NCBI GenBank assembly: GCA_949358305.1
Contig: OX442315.1
Location: 27,058,427-27,122,426 of the forward strand
Direction of reading: 5' to 3'
DNA from: Strigamia acuminata
Taxonomy: Eukaryota > Arthropoda > Chilopoda > Geophilomorpha > Linotaeniidae
DNA: 64,000 nt
The position numbers and the translations under genes were made by a program. Below the pieces are notes generated by a model. It was given only the letters and a program-made list of their open reading frames with translations. It made no database searches and was not told where the DNA came from. Of this stretch, positions 42,876-55,300 are shown in pieces. The first letter of the stretch is position 1. Every line of letters starts with the position of its first letter.

Positions 42876-44912
42876 TTCACTGGTTTGCTCTGTATGTGCT
42901 CTAGTTTCGCACCGCCTGCTGGGAATCTTTTAAGTGCCTGGATAAAATGTTTATTAATTTTTTGTAATTAATAAACAAGAAATACTGGAAATAAAAATAA
43001 ATTCTCCAATGTCTTTTCAAAATTTTTAATACTTTTTAAGTTTTTAGTAATTATCAAACACGGAAATAAAATTCGATTGAACTGAAAGCATCGTTCTATT
43101 TGTAGAATTAAATTTCCCTCCAATTTTCAAATCTTAAAATTTTGTGTAACTTTTTATTTTTCGTGACTAAAATAGCAAAGCCAATTAAAACTCTATTCTT
43201 TTATTTTTTAACAAAATGTCTGCAAAACAAAATAAATTTTTCTTTTGTTAAAAAAAAAGTTCATTATTTATGTTGTTCAATAAATGTCTGTTATATTTTT
43301 AAAAACAGTTAAATAAATAAAGAAAGAAATTATCTTTTCCAATAAAATTGCAAATTTTTATTTTAAAATTTAAACAAACATGCCATTCCTCCAGCTCATT
43401 TATAATTCAGCCCTTTGTAAATCTTCGATCAAGTCATAAAATCCAAATATCAAACATCTCTCGAGATTTTGTGATATCAATCGTTCTCTACTCTTTCAAA
43501 ATGTCAAATGAGCTTTTAGCTTAACTTTAATTTAACCTTAGTCTAAATTTAGTAAAAACCAATTAAAATTGCAAACTTCAAGTAAAAATAAAAATATTTT
43601 AACTGATTAGAAATTACTTAATTAATTAGCTTAATTTACCTAATGTTTTTCAGATTTTATTATTTAATTTTCGTAATCAACAATTTCCATTAGTGTCAAA
43701 CGTCAATCTACCTTCTTTTTATGCACGTTTTAATTTTCTTAATAGAAATCAACTATTCCTTGGATGATGTTGACAGTTTTCCTCTCTAATCTAAACCTTG
43801 TTGTGCTTCACTATAAAAGAAAATAAAATAAAATAATTTTTTTTTAAATTTAGAGTTTTTGAAAACCGTATATAAAACTATTAAATTTTAAATTCTAAAG
43901 ATCGGTCAACATTTTCGAGGTTTCTTTCTGACAAAAATATAAATTGTTTGTTCGAACCATCAAAAGACGAATTTTCTTAAATTTGATATTTCATAGTCCA
44001 ATATAACAACATAAAAAGTTCGATCAAAGTTTCAAATAATGCTTATTGAGTTACATTTCCACAAATGAGAAAGAAAAGAACAAAATAATTTGCGGAAATA
44101 TCAAACTCGATCCAAAAACAACACACAGGAAACAAAATCCGCACACGCAACTCGCGCGCAAATTAAGGTGTTGTTTGACGTCATTGCACTAACTTCTGCG
44201 CGCGGCTCTGCGTCAACCTGAACCTAGTGGCCAACTAGAGTAGAGTCCTTTCCGAATATCGAAGCAATCATTCCACACTACACGCTTAATACCCTCGTAA
44301 ATCTTTTATTTCCCATTTGACAAAAAAATTAAACACAACTAAAAATAAACAACTAAATAACGAAATGATAGTGTTTTATGAACATCATTTGTCGAAAAAA
44401 ATCACTCATCAAACCGACCTCAATCCTAACAGAGGAGAAAAGCGCCATCGATCTGTCGTCCGAACTGACGTCAATCCGGTAACCATGACAACAAGGAATG
44501 CAAGCTCAGATCTTAAACCGCAGAGTAAAAGAATAAGTTCAATTTATCTTTATCCAGCAAAAAGCAAATTAAAACGTTTCAATTTATCTTTTATTCTCCA
44601 ATTAATCGCAACGCAAATTTTTAAATTTTTTTTTCAAAAACGACACGAAAAAGAGGAAAATCAATCGATTTTTTTTCTTCAAAAAACCCATCTTGACATC
44701 ATCTGGGTGAAAAAATCTCAAGATAGCTCGCATTCCAACTGTTGATTCACGACCTCCATCTCAACCTTGGCGCCAAATTCTTGAACAGATGCCCGCAGCG
44801 TTTGTTCTCGATCACCCGCCCCACCCTGCGCGAAGCGGCGAAGCCCAACTCGCGGCCGACATTGTCGTCATCTTGACGTCATCCGAGCGACTACAGTCCT
44901 AATTGAATCGCG
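42876..44912. other. Intergenic, PDPR promoter side and distal region of the NACHT-WD gene
   Basis: Very AT-rich from 42950 to 44080 with no coding sequence. From 44100 it becomes GC-richer, with two perfect TGACGTCA palindromes (about 44177 and 44874) and a half-conserved TGACGTCAA near 44466. An open frame at 44317-44745 (+) is Lys/Asn-rich with no domain and looks like chance. Confidence 0.5.
44174..44186. promoter_or_regulatory. CRE-like palindrome TGACGTCA
   Basis: tttgacgtcattg contains the full 8-bp cAMP response element (CREB/ATF or bZIP site). A second full copy is at about 44874 and a TGACGTCAA near 44466. All three lie within 750 bp upstream of the presumed first exon of the NACHT-WD gene. 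Confidence 0.4.
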
Positions 44913-44999
44913 ATGGGGGGGAGTAGGCGCGGGGGCCGTTCAGCCCACTCCGGCTTTCAGCGCGCTTTCTTGCTCTCGATTACACCAGTTTCTACTCAG
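44913..44999 (+). other. Probable 5' exon of the NACHT-WD gene, with an upstream ORF
   Basis: A GC-rich segment ends at a near-perfect donor (TACTCAG|GTAAGTCG, 45000). It can splice to an acceptor at gtttgcag|GTCC (46278/46279), 38 bp before the coding ATG at 46317. An ATG at 44913 would start an upstream frame of 29 codons in this exon and a few more in the next, ending before 46317. The exon's 5' edge is not known. This is inferred from splice-site quality and location. Confidence 0.45.
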
Positions 45000-46277
45000 G
45001 TAAGTCGCTCTAGCCTAAGCACATTGCGCGCAAATTTCCACTCGCTTTCAAAGCTGCAAACGTTACGAAACGAACGATCAAAACGAAAGCTAAAACTAGT
45101 AAGCTAGATGACGCGTCTCGTCTCGTCTCACTCGTACATCATAATAGTGGTGCAGAATAGAAACAGGATGCTGTCTTCTCGTCAGTTTACTGCAGGGGTA
45201 ATTTAATGTATTTTTTCCCCCCTCGACTGAAACCCATCAATTTTTTTTTGTCTATCAGCAGTTAGGATTCTGACAGATGTATATAACGCATGCGCAGCAC
45301 TATTTCGGATGAGGGCGGGGAATAATCAACAATCTTGTTTCAAGTGTCACGCAACTGAGCAACTGTTAATTTTCTTTTTTCTATCTATCTCTCAACTTGA
45401 TCGTTTTAATCGGATCTCATTAGCTCGAACGGGAAAAAATACATTGCAAGTTGCTAAGTATTGCAACTATTTCCCTTGACGTGGTTTATCTAAGTCGATG
45501 ACGTGCAAACCACCGCCTCCAGACCACATTTGTTGTTTTCTAAACATCCACCTTTTCCATAAACTAAACAAACATGGAGCCACACCCATCAGCGAAGCCC
45601 ATCAAATCAGCATCGCCTCCCATCAAGCGACCCGACATTTTCGCGCGCCATATTTATATAGTTTCTTCGAAATGTTTATGGGTAAGCACACCCGCCGCCG
45701 ACCACCGAACCCATCTGCTCGCGCCGCGCTCCTTCTTCCAAATTTTTAATCAGGAAAATTTCAATTTCTTTAATCACTCACCTTTGCTCCGTCCAAACTC
45801 CACCCATAAATCAATTAATTTTAATTAACAATCACCCCCTTCTTCAGAAACAGGAAACGAATCCAATTTTATCACCAAACATCAACCATCCTGCTCCTGC
45901 TGCCACTTCCGTACCCGACATTTGTAAATGCCAAGGACGTTGCACTTTACTCTTTGAATACACAAGTCGAGACTCCAACTCGTTATTCGTACATCAGGTG
46001 TTAAAAAGTAGGAAAAAGGATCGAATAAACAGCCGGAGAGGCTGGCGAAAAGCGATTTTTAGAGCGCATGCTCAAACTGGGGGATCAGAAATCGATTGAT
46101 GCCATCCAATGCAAATCTGGGAACAATACCTCAAATCAAGCTGATTAATTCACAGCAAAGTCAGTGGCGCCTGAATAAACGTTTCGCTATTGGTTTCACC
46201 TGCAGAGAGCGCGGTGTTTGCTCATGATAATACAGCTTAATCCGAGCTTTTTAAAAATGTCTTCCCGCCGTTTGCAG
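45000..46277. other. Leader intron of the NACHT-WD gene
   Basis: 1.3 kb, moderate GC, with no coding sequence recognised. Short open frames at 45498-45828 show no family resemblance. Confidence 0.4.
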
Positions 46278-46316
46278 GTCCTTTCCCCTGGCGGTGAGTG
46301 AGTTTAGGGCCCAAAA

Positions 46317-49300
46317 ATGGGGAGCAGCTGCTCCTCAGGTCAGAAGGACAAAGATGGAAAAAAGAAGTGAGTTATCAAATTTTCGACGTTAGATCACGTC
46401 TAATCAACTAAAAATAAATGCACAGGTTAAAAAAGGGGAAAGGAGGCACAGATCCAACACCCAGAGGTTCCAACGCGTCCAATTCGAGCGTGTATGTTTA
46501 CCAGAAGGCAGCCACACCTCCACCTGCTGCAGAAATACCTGCATTATCTCCACCTCAGTCAATACCGGTCTATCGTGAACACACAAGCGTACACAAAACT
46601 GACTCGCTACTCGCCTCACCTACTCTGCCTTCTCAAGTACCGTCATTAAAATTAATTAAAAATTTAAATTAATTAATTAATTAATTTCTATTTTTAAAAA
46701 GGATACTTTACCAACTTTTAATGAATACCCCGACCATGTGCGCCACTTACTCCTAGGAAACATTAAGTCAAGCGCACCTCCGTTGATCAAACCGCGAAAA
46801 ATAGTTGTGTTTTTGTGTGCAGACTTTGCAGGTAAATACATTTTTGCTAATTAATATACGAAGATATCGCATTTTTTGATTTTTTTTTCCTTTTCCTTTA
46901 TAGATACTGTCAAGGAACGAGCTGTGGTGGTCGAACAAGTTATCCCAAAAGTACGCCGCAGTTGTGCCGAACGTGGTTACGAGTTGTGCATTGTTGATTG
47001 GGAACTGCGAGATGATACGAAAGGACTCGGAGTTCAGTATTTACAACGGCAAATACAGCACTGCCATTTGGTGCCTGTGGTAGCAAAGCTTTAATAATCA
47101 ATCGATATGAAATCGATTTAAATACAATTGATCTTGTGCGCAGGTATTTCTCAATGAAACACTGGGTCAACGCTCACTCCCTCCAAAGATGTCACCGGAT
47201 TTGAGACAACGTTTACTCGAAACCATTAAATCACAAAGTGACAAAGAGTTACTCGAAGAATGCTATCTACTGGATGAGAACAATTCTCCACCTCAGTGCG
47301 TGTTGCAAAGTAAGGGGAATGAGGAGGACCAAGAAAAGCTACTGAAAATTCTTTGGCCCGTGTGGGAAGATTCCGAACTGTTAAACACAAGTGAGAATTT
47401 ATCCGAAATTTACATTTTGTGCAAATTTTTATGTTTTTTAAATTTTTTTTTTTACAGTTTTCGATACATTTATCCAAGCAGTGCTGTCATTTGATTCGCA
47501 AAATCAAAAGAACAGATGTATTTGGATAAATCGAAAGTTTCATGCAGCAGCACAGCAAGCGTCAGAACTGGGCGCGCTCCACCGACGTTTGACAGCACTA
47601 CAATCTTCGCTTCAAGCTCAGGTTGAGGAGAATCGTAAATTACAGTTTTCTATTCGTCAGGCTGAAGACAGGACGAGAGGTGTTGACACCTCTCTTCCGG
47701 AACACGCACAATATTTGGATGCTCTGAGCACTAAATTTCACAATGTTCTAAATGAAATAGTCGATAATATCATAGACGATGCTGAAAAAACATCTCCGGA
47801 TTCGGGTTATTTGGGTGCGAAGCGCCGTAATAGTTTCGACTCGTTTCAAATTCATTGATGGAATTTTCTTAGGAATGGAGAAACGACTGTACCATGAATT
47901 ACACCAACAAATGAAGGAATGTAAATACCGACTGAAACACTTCGTAGGTCAAACATCTCAAATTTCCAAGGTCGAGGAATACTTAAAGAACGATTCTAAA
48001 AGCCCGCTTATAATTCATGGACCTTCTGGTAGCGGTAAATCGTCTTTAGCAGCTAAAATAGTACAAAAATGCTCCGAAAGGGGAGAAAATACACCCATAG
48101 TTTTCCGGTAGACAGAAAAGAAATGTGAAATTTTTATAAAAATCTAAACCTTAATATGTAGTATGTTTTTCTAATTTAAAGATTCATTGGCCTTACTCCT
48201 GATTCAGCAACCACCGAGCAAGTCGTGAGAAGCATTTGTGAACAATGTTGCGTTTTATTTGGCGAACATCCTAGTCTTGCCTCACAGGTAAAACAAAATA
48301 CTACTGAATAATTAAATTAAATTAAATTTAATTTAATTTTAATTTAATTTTACAGAATATGCTTCACCTGGCGAAAGAATTGCCGCTGCTTTTCAACAAA
48401 GTGACTCCGAAGCGTCCTTTAGTTGTGATTCTTGACGGCATCGACCAAGTACAATTTTACAGTAGTCTCAGTTTAGCTTGGGTACCGGCAAATTTAGCTC
48501 CACATGTCAAGTTGATTCTCACACTTCGAGATGACTGCCCTCAACTGTCTGAACTCAAGGTAAAGAGATTTAAAAATACCGTAAATTAAAAATACCACGG
48601 TAAAATATAACTTATCCACTAGGCCTTTATATCCGAAGCGAGTAGCTGGTTGTCCATGGGTTCTCTAACTTTAGCCGACTGTCAATCCATCGTTAAGAAA
48701 ATACTGGACGAGAATCATCGCACGGTTACACAGGATCAGCAGCAAACGATCGGTAATATTTAATAAAAATAAAAGTAATTAATTAATTAATTAACCTTTT
48801 TTTTATTACAGACAAAGCTCTTGAACAATGTTCGCTTCCTCTTCACGCTGTTGTTGTCGCGTACGAAGCGAGCGAATGGAGCAGTTGGGAACAAAACCAG
48901 TCGCTGCAAGGCGACGTGGAAAGTCAAATAGTGCACGTGTTTAAACGATTAGAGGAGGAGTTTGGTTCGAATACAATTTGCAAAGTAATGGGTTATTTAA
49001 CAGCAGCTAAGCACGGCCTGATGGACTCTGAAATGGTGGATCTAATGAGCTGCGACGAAACTCTGGACCCCGATCAGCAAAAACTGACGAGCCTGTGGAT
49101 CCAGATTCAAAATCAACTCCAATTCTTCTTGAAAACATCTCTGGTGGGCAAATTGAGTGTAACTCACTGGGGCGACTGGACTTTCCGTTCTTTAGCCGAG
49201 CAGAGATATTTGGGAGATGAAGGATTGGTGAGCGTCTCTCGATTCATGGTCGACTATTTTCAGAGTAAATGGGCTGAAGGTAAAGAAAAAAAATCTCATA

Positions 49301-51051
49301 CTAACATTTTGGAGCAACCGATTAAATTCGGAGGAGTGTACAACCGGCGAAAATTAGACGAACTCCCTTTACACGCACACCGTTCGTCAGGACCAATCCA
49401 ATGTGACTTTCTCTTCGACGCCGACTGGCTTCGAGCCAAAGTGTGCGGTTCTGACGTCTACCAGCTATTAGAAGACCTCAAAATGATCGAATCAACACCC
49501 GATGTCGACTTGTTGCGCGAAGTCATCGAACTCTCCGCCTACGCCTTGTCCTACGACGGAACGCAGTTGTTTTCCCAAATCGTCGCGCGCCTTCCGCAAC
49601 CGGACGCGAACAAATATCCCCGAGTGGCGTCTTTTTATAAAATGGCCAAGAGCAACGCAAACTCGTCGAATTTAATGCCACTCGGACTGTGCCTTCGTTC
49701 TCCCGGCGCCAGGGAGGCCACTCCGGATACAGACATCTATTTCGACTCCATTTATCGCATCAAAGGTTCAAACACGCACATGTTGACGCTCGCGGCCGAT
49801 AAAGGTGTAGTAAGTGTGGTCAACATCTACGAACAAAAAGTTGTTAGGACGTTGGTCGGAGTTACCCAGCCGAGGGTTGCCAAAATGGTGGACGATCATC
49901 GAGCTCTCTTGTTGTGTAACAGGGAGCTCAAGTTGTACGATCTGGACTCGTGTAGTTTCGAGATGAAACTCAAAGGCGTTATGAATCAAAAGATGCCTTT
50001 CTACGACCTGCACGATCCCCTGCATGTGGTTTCGCTCGCGCGCAATCGCATGTATGTTTACATGACAAATCTAACCAGTGGTGACTGCGTCGCCACTTTC
50101 AAAGTCGGCGAAGACCGATTCCTCAACTCTCTCCTAGTCAGCGCAAATGGGAAAATGTGTGTGTGCGGAGACGAAACTCAGAAACCTTTCCCTTTACTCG
50201 TGTGGGATATGGATAGCCGCAAACTGGTCTACGACCTCAGAATTCCTCACCACGAATTCATCACTCGTTTGGCAGCGATTACACACGACGGACATTACGT
50301 GGCCAGCGTCTGTAAAGTAAGTTAAGAAAATTAAAATTAAAATTAAAATAAAATATATTCATCAACGTGTTTTAGGAGGTTGATGATCCATCTCCGAATT
50401 TCATCATCGTTTATGATCTACAAAGTGGAACCCTGTTCAAGAAGTGGAAGCCAGAGGTGAACACTTGCAGCATCGCCATCTCGTCCGAAGGAAATTGCGT
50501 CATAACGGGGCTTGAAGACTGTACTTTATTAGTTTGGGACTTAGTAACTGGTGCTTGCAGGTAAAAATAAATAAATAAATAAATAAAAACAATATATCTA
50601 TTGATACGATTTACTTTTTTCGTATTAGATTTTCGCTGAAAGGCCACTGCGCACCTGCGGATCATATTCAAATAGATGATGCTGGGGCTGTTTGTGTCAC
50701 ATTTGACTCCACAGGCAAGGACAGAAGCGTGCGTGCATGGAACATACTCTCAGGTGAACAATTACATTTTATCAACTAAAATGATTTAAAAATATTTATG
50801 CAATTTTTTATTTTATTTAACTAATAACAGGTCAAGTGACTGCAGTGTTCACGCCCGATTCTCCTATCATTTGCTGCGAACTGTCATCCGACGGTCGGGC
50901 AGTCATTTTGGGTCTTCGCGGACAACGAGACATTCTTACTTTGCTGCTATGCAATCGGCAATCGGTTGACGAAGCAAAAGAAAAGAATATTACTCCTTTC
51001 GGCAATCCTGACAACATTGGAAAAGTGGCAGATGTGAGTGAAGCTGGTTAA
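46317..51051 (+). CDS. NACHT and WD-repeat protein (NWD-like), 1297 aa
   Basis: Fourteen exons: 46317-46366, 46426-46636, 46702-46831, 46904-47079, 47144-47390, 47458-47826, 47873-48107, 48182-48287, 48356-48559, 48623-48752, 48812-50316, 50376-50560, 50629-50753 and 50831-51051. All are GT-AG; the intron 47827-47872 is only 46 bp. The N-terminus MGSSCSSGQKDKDGKKK fits myristoylation of Gly2 with a nearby palmitoylatable Cys5. Residues about 120-190 resemble the DUF4062 fold seen in NWD proteins (VVFLCADFADTVKERAVV). A NACHT/STAND NTPase follows: Walker A GPSGSGKSS near 447, Walker B RPLVVILDGIDQV near 535, LTLRDD sensor. The C-terminal third has divergent WD repeats (LLVWDLVTGAC, SVRAWNILSGQ). 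Vertebrate NWD1/NWD2 and C. elegans QUI-1 have this layout. GAT|GTGAGT near 51033 could be a donor, so a longer C-terminus is possible. Confidence 0.85.
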
Positions 51052-52321
51052 TTTCAGGAACCATTGCAAACCAAAGCTCAAATCTCTTAGGAAACAAAAA
51101 AATATAAACTTATTTCAAAAAAAGAAAAAAATAAATGAATAAATAATACTAATAATAATGATAATAATAATAAGTATCTGTTGATCTCACATACCTGTAT
51201 GATGTTGTTTGTTAAATTCTTTCTCCAGAACCCGTTACCGAAAAAGTAACCCCTAAAGTGTTTTCTGTCGAATTGTGCATTTTTGCAACTAGTCTTCTTG
51301 ATCAAACGAAAATCATTCATCTTCGATTCTTCCTAAGATAAAAAGTGATTTTTTTTTTCCTTTCTCGGAAAATATTAAGCATCAAAATTTTATTTCTTAG
51401 ATATGGTATGTTTTAGAGTACGCGAACGTAACCCACAGAAAACTCTTGATATTTTTATTTTAAGCAAGTGAAATCAAATTTTTCTTGTATATCCAAAAAG
51501 CCAAAACAATCTGTCATCATCAATGTTCTTCAATTTAAAAGTGTTAAACAGTTTTTCATTATAAAATTGGTAAAAAAAAAAAAAAAAAAAAAAAACTGCT
51601 TACTTCCCTTTTCTTCACAGGAATAATTACGTTAACAAGCATTTTGCAACAAAAAAAGAATCAAACGTACCAAAACTTTATTATTCAACAAATCAAACAT
51701 GAAAATTTCACTCCCTGTTTCGTGTTTCCACCACATACAATTAATTTTCATTTCTCTGCCTTGTTCAACTCACTCTTAATCACGCACAATTTCACATTGA
51801 AGAAATTAAAAATACTTAAATTAAAATTAATCATTGGTATTTTCTTTCATAAACATTCAGTTAACTCGGTGATTAATTTACTACCACAAAAAAATTTAAC
51901 AAATGTTCATAAAAAATGAATATCCTATCATTAAAACTTCATTCCACAAAATATTTGTACAAAAAGGCAACTGCTTTTTTTTATCACATCATACTTAATT
52001 GTTCCAAGTTCTACTACTTGCAACTTATCACTAAATAATGTCATGTAAATTTAAAATCTTTACAAATTGCAAAGGAAAATTAAATATTCAACTTTGCTTT
52101 AAAAATAAAAACAAAAAAACAAAACAAATTTAAAAAAAAAACTTCCAAAAGATAAATTAAACTAAAATCGCACAGCCTAATGGAACATTAACAATTTATT
52201 TGTCCCGTGATATAATGTCCATGTCGTCAATTAAAATTTAATTTACCAACAATTTTTTTTGGTTAACTACTATTATGGCACACAAATGAGTCGCTCGGTA
52301 ATCACTAGCACATCACTGTCA
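51052..52321. other. Convergent 3' region between the NACHT-WD gene and PPP4R1
   Basis: AT-rich, with a 24-base A run at 51572-51595, trinucleotide-like ataataata near 51150-51170, and no coding sequence. 3' UTRs of both genes probably meet here. Confidence 0.5.
51572..51595. repeat. Poly-A run, 24 bases
   Basis: An uninterrupted run of 24 A. It may be the tail of an old retroposed copy, but no upstream LINE or SINE body is recognisable. It may equally be a slippage-prone mononucleotide tract. Confidence 0.9.
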
Positions 52322-55300
52322 TCAAACAGGAAGAACCTGAGGTAAAAATAAAACGGGGTTAAAACTCTATCCGGATTCATTTATTAAAAACAAAATTAAT
52401 TTACCAATTGCGTGTTTGTTAACCCACCACTTAAATTGTTTGCTGACGGTACATTTGCGTAAAAACGAACATCTCTGTCGGGATCAACTTGTAGTCGCTG
52501 TAAAACCTCGATGTAAAGTTCGTGGTGCGGATTGTGGCTCGAATAAAATTCTGCAAAAAAACATACAAACACAAATTTATTTCAATAAAATAATTTCATT
52601 TTATTTATTCCACATTTTTACCTAATGGAATAATAATCCGTGACATTGTTTTGGCGACTGAAAGCCGAACATTAGGAACTGGATCGTAGGATAAATCGAG
52701 TAAATGTGGCAAAACATCGCTAACAAATTGCTCAATGGGCAATGAGTTTTCACGAATCAGATGATGACAAAGGAATGCATATCTTAATTGAAAAAAAAAA
52801 TTAAAATCAATAAAATTGTTTATTTTCCCTCGCGAGCACTTTATTATTTATTACGTTTGTCTGTTCGTCCATTTTCTGTGATGTGCAAATTGTTCGGCTA
52901 AATCTGCTAATATACTTTTGACTAGACTTTGATCGTGTGCAGAGTTCAGTTCACGTATTAGCATGCATATCTAATTTTTATTTTAATTAATAACGAAATC
53001 AAATTAAACCTTGCTTGTTTTTCCCACTTACAATTCTAACGGCGGCTTGCCGCACTTCTGACACTTTATCAGCAATGAGTAGCATTGCAACTGGCAGTAA
53101 ATATTCACGAATTTCCATCGGATGGTATAAAGTTGCCAACTGACCCAATTGTTCAGCCAATTCCAGTCGAAAACGCCAATTACACTCGTTATCCGTATTT
53201 AAAAATTCACTCAACTTTGGAAGACAATCGCGACGTTCCTGAGGACCCAATAACTATTTAAAAAAAAAAAAAAACACAATAAATTAATATTTTGATAAAA
53301 TTTAAGTTAATTAATTAAAAAAATAAAATAATAAAACCTTAAGAAAATCCGCAATGTGTTGTAAAACGCCTATCCTCACTTCGTCCAAATCTTTAATAAA
53401 CCCATTGAACACCGGGAACAAATCCTTATACGCCAAATCTTCACCCAGAATCATGGCCAACTCGTGAATTGAAAAGGCGAGGGTCCGTCGTACTTTCCAC
53501 TGCATATCTGATGCCAAAATCTCGTACAATCCTTTAAGAATCGGCCAATTTTTGCGGCCCAAAGTCATCGCAACGGCAGGTAAACTGTATGCGCAATAAC
53601 GAGGAATTTCGTTATCCACCAATTGCATCTGTGAAGGATCACTCATGGTCACATAATGCTCCAGAAGTTCGCCAGGAACAATATTCTGTTTTTCAATCTT
53701 TATTTCACAAAATAAAAAAAAAATAAAAAAATAAAAATATTAAAGCACAAACTGAGATGAAAATATCATATGATTGTAAGGATATTATTTCATTATCTTA
53801 CATGCTTTTTCACCTCATTGGTTATTTGTGAATGGAAGTCAGTAGAATTATTTCCTCCAAGATAAGAAAGAACATTATGAAAAATGGAATCCACACCTGA
53901 CAAAGTCATGCCCTCCTCTTTAACTGGACTCGGAGAGTTACATTGTGACACAAAAGACTGTTTTACATCTGCAAAACATTCAACCAAAATCAAATAAACA
54001 GACATTTAAGAACAAATAATAAACTGTACCTGTAACCATGCCATTAACAGAAGTAACCAGAGCTTCGTTAGCATTGGTCACGAGAATTCTATTTGACGTG
54101 ACACCTTGCGGTGTATCTTCTTGAATCATTCCTACACTTGCAGTTCGAATTCTAGTAAATGACACCGGTTCACTTACATGCTTCTTCTCTGTAAAAAACA
54201 TAATTAAATATCAAATTACGACGAAAGAGAGAAAATAATGCTTGCCCGTTAAAATCTCGTCGTTTTTTTCATGTAATTCAGACCCATTCTCTTGCACCAT
54301 TGCAACATTCTCGCTTGGAATTTTTAATCCTTCAGGTACGTTAACACTATCACCTATGCAAACAAATTTCATTAATACGTCAAAATTTCCTCCCTTCAAT
54401 TTTTCGCTTTTTACTAAATTGGGCGTTCTCCTCCTTGTCTGAAAACTCATCGGTAGAACCCAGGTTGACATTCAATTGCGACGAATAAAGACGATTATTC
54501 TGCTCATCGTAAACCACAGCTTTTACATTGACTGAAACCGGTTTCCCTCGTACAATATCGATATCGAGCTCAAGTTCAGGAATAGGAATTCGCCAATAAT
54601 GAAAACTATTAAAGGCATTTTCGTCGAGATGGACGTGTATGTGGCCGGGCGAATCACCGCTCACGCTCAACTGATGACGAGCATCGGTCGACTGCGAATC
54701 CCTAGTAATTTCCTTCCCAGAAGAACAAGAAGAATAATCCAAACGTGGCGCATTCGAACATTGTTTTTCACTTTTTCCACTGCTTCCAGACTCCACCAAG
54801 TTCGACTCTCCAGTTTCTAAACATTGCTTCTGTTCGAGTAACTTATTCGGAGTAACCTCATCATTCGCAACACGCTCCTTCGTCGACTCTTCATCACTTG
54901 TTAACATTGAGCTGTTTAGATTATCACAATTTGTTGACTGATAGTTGGTTATTGTATTGTTATTGATTAAGGCATCATCTTCCTCACTTTGACGATTTGA
55001 GCTCGAGTTATCTTCGTCGCCTGTTGAGCTTTCCTCTTCAAAAAACCTGCAAATGCAACATTAATTTCCCAAATTAGACATCTGCTAAGTAAAAGACGTT
55101 CAATTATTTAAAAAACTAGCCTATTATCACGTATAATATGACTGCCGTCATCGCTAAAATACAGCCCTGTACGACTAGGGTCAGCAAAAGTTGAAATGAA
55201 TGGACCTAACGCTTGGAATGCGGCAGCTCGTACCTTGAAATATTTATATATAGAAAAAAAAATACGGTTACTCCTTTACAATTTTAATTCAACTATCAGA

